A stretch of 10,025 bases of DNA from NCBI GenBank assembly GCA_002471015.1, contig DKPB01000025.1, positions 1 to 10,025 on the forward strand, read 5' to 3'. Position 1 is the stretch's first letter; each line of letters opens with the position of its first letter. Positions 6,365-10,025 of the stretch are shown piece after piece. The position numbers and the translations under genes are program-made. A model generated the notes under the pieces. That model was not told the origin of the DNA. It did no database searches and saw only the letters and a program-made list of their open reading frames with translations. This DNA is from Stenotrophomonas sp. UBA7346 (GTDB lineage: Bacteria; Pseudomonadota; Gammaproteobacteria; Xanthomonadales; Xanthomonadaceae).

Positions 6365-6688
6365 TCAGCGGGGTTTGCCGGGCAGCGGGAAGGGGGTGAC
6401 CACCTTCTCGCCGGTGGCGGCGTCACGGATCGCTGCCTGGCCCTTCTTCTCCACTTCCTCGATGCGCACGATGCTCTGCATCGGCAGGTGCAGCACCTTG
6501 GTGTTGCCAAACTCCTCGCGCAGACGTTCCTCGGTGGGGTCCACCACCAGACCGTCATGCACATCGAACACCAGCTCGGCGACCTCGTTGAACCCCCATA
6601 GATGGCTTCCGCCCACGTGCCGTGCATACAGCTCATAGACCTTGCCGTGGTTGAGGAAAGTGATCTTGTAGAGAGGTTTGTTGCTCAT
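6365..6688 (-). CDS. DUF1820 family protein
   Basis: A small soluble protein of 107 aa, the usual length for this gammaproteobacterial family of unknown function. The family look is clear: an N-terminal PLYKITFLNHGKVYELYAR, a central HLWGFNEVAELVF, then VVDPTEERLREEFGNTKVLHLPMQSIVRIEEVEKKG. There is no signal peptide or membrane segment, so it should be cytoplasmic. The ATG has no purine-rich Shine-Dalgarno sequence in front, but TATAAT lies six bases upstream of it, so the message may be leaderless. It follows the rhomboid gene by 39 bp on the same strand and may also be read from there. It converges with ctpA. No activity is known that could be inferred from motifs. Confidence 0.92.
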   Translation of the reverse strand: MSNKPLYKITFLNHGKVYELYARHVGGSHLWGFNEVAELVFDVHDGLVVDPTEERLREEFGNTKVLHLPMQSIVRIEEVEKKGQAAIRDAATGEKVVTPFPLPGKPR

Positions 6689-6694
6689 CGCCCG

Positions 6695-6700
6695 ATTATA
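6695..6700 (-). promoter_or_regulatory. Perfect TATAAT box just upstream of the DUF1820 start
   Basis: The - strand reads TATAAT from 6700 to 6695, in the 39-bp gap behind the rhomboid stop. A start about seven bases further on would fall at the A of the ATG (6688). No good -35 hexamer is seen at 16-18 bp, which lowers confidence. Confidence 0.45.
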
Positions 6701-6727
6701 GAAGCCGCAGCGCGGCCAGCATGCGGG

Positions 6728-7420
6728 TCAGAAGCCTTGCCGCTTGCGCAGGCGACGGGCGATGGCCGCACGTACATACAGGCCGTAGACGACGCCAAAC
6801 AGAAAGCCGGCCACATGCGCCGACCACGCCACCATGCCGAAGCTGGGGCCGATATAGGCAAATACCACCTGCAGGGCCGCCCACACGCCAATCAACAGGA
6901 AGGCCGGTGCCCGCACGAACTCCAGGAACAACCCCAAGGGCAGCACCACGCCCAGGCGCGCACCGGGAAACAGCGCCAGGTAGGTGCCCATCAAGGCCGA
7001 CACCGCGCCACTGGCGCCGATGATGGTGCGCTCGGGCGAGGCCATCACATACAGCGCGGCCAGGTTGGCGGCGGCACCGCCCAGCAGGAACAACAGCAAC
7101 AGGCGCCAGGGCCCGAGCACCCGCTCGGCCGGCAAGCCGAAGATCAGCAGGAACACCACGTTGCCCAGCAGGTGCGACCAGTCCGCGTGCAGGAACAGCG
7201 CGGTGAACAGCCGCAGCACGCTGCCGTCGCGCAACGCCGCCCACCACTCATCGGGCGTGCCCAATCCGGTGGCCAGCGCGCCCCAGGCCAACCAAAGCGA
7301 ACGCCGCGCCTCATCCGGGCGTGAGATTGACCACAGGAACGCCGCCAGCAGGGCCATGCACAGCAGCGGCACCGCCCAGCGCAGACCTGTCTTGTTGCGG
7401 GAAGGAATGGAGACGAACAT
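6728..7420 (-). CDS. Rhomboid-family intramembrane serine protease
   Basis: A 230-aa inner-membrane protein with about six hydrophobic segments (roughly 15-31, 71-95, 104-126, 135-152, 155-190, 197-216). The rhomboid catalytic elements are present: S137 in GASGAVS, H202 in AHVAGFLFG, and the HADWSHLLGN motif with H83 and N87, equivalent to the HxxxN of E. coli GlpG. The Ser-His dyad is intact, so it is probably active against transmembrane substrates within the membrane. It lacks the cytoplasmic N-terminal domain of GlpG and belongs to the compact type. The ATG at 7420 is preceded only by gcttccggaccc, a poor ribosome-binding site; no better in-frame start keeps the first membrane segment. 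A 6-bp inverted repeat (ACCCGG 7435-7440, CCGGGT 7449-7454) lies in its leader. It is divergent from fadL and followed by the DUF1820 gene, with which it may be co-transcribed. The substrate is unknown. Confidence 0.93.
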   Translation of the reverse strand: MFVSIPSRNKTGLRWAVPLLCMALLAAFLWSISRPDEARRSLWLAWGALATGLGTPDEWWAALRDGSVLRLFTALFLHADWSHLLGNVVFLLIFGLPAERVLGPWRLLLLFLLGGAAANLAALYVMASPERTIIGASGAVSALMGTYLALFPGARLGVVLPLGLFLEFVRAPAFLLIGVWAALQVVFAYIGPSFGMVAWSAHVAGFLFGVVYGLYVRAAIARRLRKRQGF

Positions 7421-7481
7421 GGGTCCGGAAGCCTAACCCGGGCACAGGCCGGGTGGGGGGCGAATTCATCTTACGACGTTA

Positions 7482-7509
7482 TTGTCTTGTTAACCGCTCT
7501 GCGTATACT
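7482..7509 (+). promoter_or_regulatory. Sigma-70-type promoter of fadL
   Basis: TTGTCT (7482-7487) and TATACT (7504-7509) are separated by 16 bp; the surrounding stretch 7463-7515 is AT-richer than its flanks. It predicts transcription from about 7516 and a leader of about 105 bases. Confidence 0.6.
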
Positions 7510-7510
7510 G

Positions 7511-7526
7511 CATACGGCGTCGTATG
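7511..7526 (+). promoter_or_regulatory. Perfect inverted repeat at the predicted fadL transcription start
   Basis: CATACG (7511-7516) and CGTATG (7521-7526) flank GCGT. The repeat overlaps the predicted +1, the usual place for a repressor operator; if transcribed from its left edge it could instead form a 5'-end hairpin. Which of the two applies is not decidable from sequence. Confidence 0.45.
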
Positions 7527-7544
7527 TCGGGAGGGGACTCCGGC

Positions 7545-7577
7545 GCACGTCCAAGCCATCCTGGTGGCTTGGTGTGC
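7545..7577 (+). promoter_or_regulatory. Long hairpin in the fadL mRNA leader
   Basis: An 8-bp perfect stem (ccaagcca 7551-7558 with tggcttgg 7565-7572) has a 6-base loop and is extended by gcac (7545-7548) pairing gtgc (7574-7577) across a small internal loop. No T-run follows, so it is not a terminator. It lies 45 bases before the start codon and suggests control or stabilisation of the mRNA. Confidence 0.55.
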
Positions 7578-7621
7578 AGGCGCAAAAACGACCACAACCG
7601 TTTACGGAGAGAGCTTCGACT

Positions 7622-8986
7622 ATGACCGCTTCTGCAATTGCCCGCGTTACCGCTATCGCTGTCGGCATCGCTGGCGCGCTGGCTTTCAGCCACGCCGACG
7701 CTGCCGCCTTCCAGCTGAAGGAAAACAGCGCCAAGGGCCTGGGCCGCGCTTTTGCTGGTTCCACCAGCGCCTGGGGCGATGCCTCGGTGATCGCCACCAA
7801 CCCGGCATCGATGCGTCTGCTCGACGGCCGCCAGTTCCAGGCCGACGTCAGCGCCATCAGCTTCTCGGCCGATTTTGAGAAATATGGCGCCCGCTACGTC
7901 GGTGCCACCGGCCCGGGCACGGGTTCGGACATCAGCGGCGGCAACGGCGGCGACGCCGGCATGATCGCTGCGGTTCCGGCCGCCTACTTCCATGTGCCGT
8001 TTGGTGAAAACGACAACATGCACGTGGGCGCATCGCTGACCGTGCCGTTCGGCTTCACCACCGAATACGACCGCAACTGGGTTGGCCGCTACCACGGCGT
8101 GAAGACCGATCTGAAGGCGATCGACCTGGGTGCTTCGTTCTCTTACGACGTCAACCCGTACGTGTCCTTCGGTGCAAGCGTGTTCGTCGAGCACCTGACC
8201 ATCGAGCTGAGCAGCGCCATTGACTTCGGTACTGCGCTGTATGCCGGCGGCGCCGCTTCCATGGGCTTCCGCCCGGGCAACGCGGATGGCTTCTACACCG
8301 TCAAGGGTGACAACAATGCCGTGGGTTACACCATCGGCGGCACCTTCAGCCCGACGGAAGACACCAATATCGCCCTGAGCTACCGCTCCAAGGTCGAGCA
8401 CAAGATCACCGGCGGCAAGGCTCGTTTTGATGTGCCTGGCAACGCCGCCGCCGTGTTGGCGGCGATCCGTCCGGGCCAGTACGTGGACACCACCGGCAAG
8501 GCGACGGTCGAGCTGCCGGCTTCGGCAACCCTGAGCGTCACCCACCGCGTCAACGACCGCTGGACCGTGATGGGCGACGTGTCGCGCACTGCCTGGTCGA
8601 CCTCGTTTGACACGGTGACCATCGATTTCGCATCGAACCAGCCGGACCAGTCGCTGCCGTTCAAGTACGAAGACACCACCTTCGGTTCGATCGGTGCCGA
8701 GTACAAGCTGTCCGAAACCATCACCCTGCGTGGCGGTGTGGCCTATGACGAAAGCCCGACCACCTATGCACACCGTGATGTGCGCGTGCCGGACGTGACC
8801 CGCAAGTGGGTCTCGCTGGGCCTGGGCTGGACCCCGTCGGAGAACACCGAGTTCAACTTCGGTTACACCCATCTGTTCACCAATGAGCCGGCGGTCAACA
8901 GCATTTCGCAGACCTCCAGCAGCCTGCAGGGCAAGTACGACGTGGGCGGCGATATCCTGGCCGCTTCGATCAACTACAAGTTCTGA
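7622..8986 (+). CDS. fadL: FadL/OmpP1/TodX-family outer-membrane transport protein
   Basis: A 454-aa outer-membrane beta-barrel of the FadL family, which lets long-chain fatty acids or other hydrophobic compounds enter the cell. The signal peptide covers about 1-27 (cleavage near HADA). The mature N-terminus AFQLKENSAKGLGRAFAG and the N60-P61-A62 motif in ATNPASMRLL match the family's plug (hatch) region. The rest shows alternating amphipathic strands rich in Tyr, Phe and Gly, and ends in F454, the C-terminal aromatic residue expected for barrel assembly. The length is normal. The start is set by ggagagag about 8-12 bases upstream and by the signal peptide; an in-frame TTG at 7487 would add 45 residues lying inside the leader. 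It is transcribed alone, with its own promoter and terminator, divergent from rhomboid. The substrate range cannot be told; symbol by family only. Confidence 0.93.
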   Translation: MTASAIARVTAIAVGIAGALAFSHADAAAFQLKENSAKGLGRAFAGSTSAWGDASVIATNPASMRLLDGRQFQADVSAISFSADFEKYGARYVGATGPGTGSDISGGNGGDAGMIAAVPAAYFHVPFGENDNMHVGASLTVPFGFTTEYDRNWVGRYHGVKTDLKAIDLGASFSYDVNPYVSFGASVFVEHLTIELSSAIDFGTALYAGGAASMGFRPGNADGFYTVKGDNNAVGYTIGGTFSPTEDTNIALSYRSKVEHKITGGKARFDVPGNAAAVLAAIRPGQYVDTTGKATVELPASATLSVTHRVNDRWTVMGDVSRTAWSTSFDTVTIDFASNQPDQSLPFKYEDTTFGSIGAEYKLSETITLRGGVAYDESPTTYAHRDVRVPDVTRKWVSLGLGWTPSENTEFNFGYTHLFTNEPAVNSISQTSSSLQGKYDVGGDILAASINYKF

Positions 8987-9011
8987 TCGAACCTGTAGCT
9001 GGTGCATGCCG

Positions 9012-9039
9012 AAAGCCCCGCGCAAGCGGGGCTTTTTTT
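9012..9039 (+). terminator. Intrinsic terminator of fadL
   Basis: A 10-bp stem (aaagccccgc 9012-9021 with gcggggcttt 9026-9035) has a GCAA tetraloop and runs into seven T (9033-9039), 25 bases after the fadL stop codon. Confidence 0.96.
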
Positions 9040-9099
9040 GTGGAGGGCAGGAGATGTGTTGAAGCCTGCGCGGGAGTGCTGGGCGCCCGCGATAACAAT

Positions 9100-9180
9100 G
9101 GCACAAGCCGCCAAGCAGGCGACCGTTCGGATCGTGTGATGTGGTGGGCGTGCCTTGATGCGGGCTGCGCGGCTTGTGCC
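9100..9180. repeat. 12-bp perfect inverted repeat between converging fadL and ThuA-domain genes
   Basis: GGCACAAGCCGC (9100-9111) and its exact complement GCGGCTTGTGCC (9169-9180) lie 57 bp apart. Inside are a shorter imperfect stem (caagcaggc near 9112 with gccttg 9152-9157) and a small ccgttcgg hairpin. On either strand an 81-base folded element is possible. Its right arm overlaps a 5-bp hairpin of its own (9169-9182). Confidence 0.5.
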
Positions 9181-9207
9181 GCTGTCTGTGCATCGCCGGC
9201 TGGATGG

Positions 9208-9936
9208 CTAGCAGTCCGCATCCAGGCCGGTGGCATAGCGCAGCCCCTGCCGTAGCTGCGCCAGGAACTGCGGCGTGCGGTAGAGCGCCGCATCGTGGCC
9301 CAGACCGGTGTACCAGCTGCGGCCGCCGTCGAACGCGTGGCACCAGCTGATCGGGTGATCGGCGCCCATCGTGCCGCCTTGATAGCGGCTTTCGTCCAGT
9401 GTCGCCAGTACCTGCACCCGTGGGCGAGGGTTGTCGCGGTAGTTGTACAGCTCATCGCGTACCGACCAAGCCGTACCGCTTGCAAGGTTGTTGCGCTCGG
9501 GCTGGATGCGCGTGGTCTGCAGCCCCGGTGGATGATTGCGGAACCAGGCGCCGACCAGGCGGCCGTACCAGGCCCAGTCGTACTCGGTGTCGGCGGCCGC
9601 ATGCACGCCCATGTAGCCACCGCCGTTGCGGATATAGCGTTCAAAAGCCGCCTGTTCGTTGTCATCCAGCACGTCGCCGGTGGTACTGGTGAAGACTACG
9701 GCGCGGTAGCGGGCCAGGTTGCCGTCATTGAACTGCGTGGCGTCTTCGCTCGTCTCCGCCTGCAGCCCTTGTTCTTCTGCCATCGCCTTCAGGGTCTGCA
9801 CGGCTGTGGGGATGGCGTCGTGGCGGAACTTGGCGGCCTTGCTGAAGATCAGGATGCGCCCGCTGTTCTGGGCGTTTGCAATCGGTGTGCAGAGCATGGA
9901 CAGCAGGGCGAGGCCGCAGGCGATGGTATAGCGCAT
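9208..9936 (-). CDS. Secreted ThuA-domain protein
   Basis: A 242-aa protein with a signal peptide (1-22, cleavage at NA-QN) followed by a full ThuA domain (about 26-240), a glutamine-amidotransferase-like fold named after the trehalose utilisation protein ThuA. Visible family features are RILIFSKAAKFRHDAI (27-42), a run to AVVFTSTTGDVLDDNEQAAFERYI, then GGGYMGVHAAADTEYDW, NHPP, ELYNY, and PISWCHAFDGGRSWYTGLGH near the C-terminus. Sequences of this secreted type are often linked to sugar or glycan catabolism, but no such genes stand beside it here, so the substrate is open. The ATG has no clear ribosome-binding site (preceded by cgcccccc-like sequence), yet it is the only start giving a complete signal peptide. 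It converges with fadL. Confidence 0.88.
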   Translation of the reverse strand: MRYTIACGLALLSMLCTPIANAQNSGRILIFSKAAKFRHDAIPTAVQTLKAMAEEQGLQAETSEDATQFNDGNLARYRAVVFTSTTGDVLDDNEQAAFERYIRNGGGYMGVHAAADTEYDWAWYGRLVGAWFRNHPPGLQTTRIQPERNNLASGTAWSVRDELYNYRDNPRPRVQVLATLDESRYQGGTMGADHPISWCHAFDGGRSWYTGLGHDAALYRTPQFLAQLRQGLRYATGLDADC

Positions 9937-9965
9937 GGGGGCGTCCGGTGCGGGTGGGTGATGGC

Positions 9966-9995
9966 AGTGTAGTGGGCGGCGCCGGGCGCTGACAG
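9966..9995 (-). promoter_or_regulatory. Possible promoter of the ThuA-domain gene
   Basis: On the - strand CTGTCA (9995-9990) and TACACT (9971-9966) are 18 bp apart, a four-of-six and five-of-six match to consensus. This would give a leader of about 22 bases. The -35 side abuts the hexanucleotide repeat. Confidence 0.3.
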
Positions 9996-10004
9996 CGGGA
10001 GCAA

Positions 10005-10025
10005 AAGCAGAAGCAGAAGCAGAAG
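10005..10025. repeat. Hexanucleotide tandem repeat (AAGCAG)n, continuing past the window
   Basis: Three full and one half copy of aagcag are visible, preceded by a degenerate gagcaa. All purine except one C per unit on the + strand. The true copy number and what lies beyond are outside the window. Confidence 0.8.

Noticed and set aside
9040..9255. Small + strand open frame after the fadL terminator
   Set aside because: Its 71 residues look like translated noncoding DNA (Cys- and Ala-rich, no motif), and it overlaps the 3' end of the ThuA-domain gene.
7490..9343. A 617-codon open frame on the - strand opposite fadL
   Set aside because: It is a GC-rich shadow of fadL, crosses both the fadL promoter and its terminator, and has no signal, domain or ribosome-binding site. 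The same applies to the 410-codon frame opposite ctpA (4820-6052) and the 317-codon frame opposite envC (3267-4220).

Overview
The window looks like Xanthomonadaceae chromosome, most likely Stenotrophomonas (S. maltophilia group). The reasons are the high GC content, an envC-ctpA pair next to rhomboid, DUF1820 and FadL genes, and a cluster of palindromes carrying a terminal GTAG. That GTAG signature is the one described for the SMAG family of REP elements in S. maltophilia. The assignment rests on recognition; no database search was run.

Layout. Positions 1-96 are the 3' part of a 5S rRNA, so an rrn operon ends here, followed by a strong intrinsic terminator (105-142). Positions 221-779 hold a tandem array of about 108-bp units: five full or nearly full and one partial. 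Each unit carries a SMAG-type hairpin, and the full units also carry a second hairpin. The array sits between the rrn terminator and the terminator (795-826) of a leftward pair of genes: a secreted protein with seven VNG-type beta-solenoid repeats (2614-3270), then a lipoprotein M28 metallopeptidase with a PA domain (848-2557). Divergent from them run envC (3354-4658, amidase activator with a degenerate LytM domain) and ctpA (4778-6247, S41 processing protease). Leftward again come a rhomboid protease (6728-7420) and a DUF1820 protein (6365-6688). Then fadL runs rightward (7622-8986) behind a clear promoter and a structured leader, and ends at a textbook terminator (9012-9039). A secreted ThuA-domain protein runs leftward (9208-9936). 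A hexanucleotide repeat runs off the right edge.

Functionally this is mostly cell-envelope housekeeping: peptidoglycan splitting control (EnvC), periplasmic protein processing (CtpA), intramembrane proteolysis (rhomboid), outer-membrane uptake of hydrophobic compounds (FadL), and peptide degradation by an envelope lipoprotein (M28). I see no phage, insertion sequence, CRISPR, toxin-antitoxin or defence locus. The noncoding signals deserve the closest look: the SMAG tandem array, a hairpin that would hide the ribosome-binding site of the M28 gene, the hairpins in the fadL leader, and a possibly leaderless start for the DUF1820 gene.
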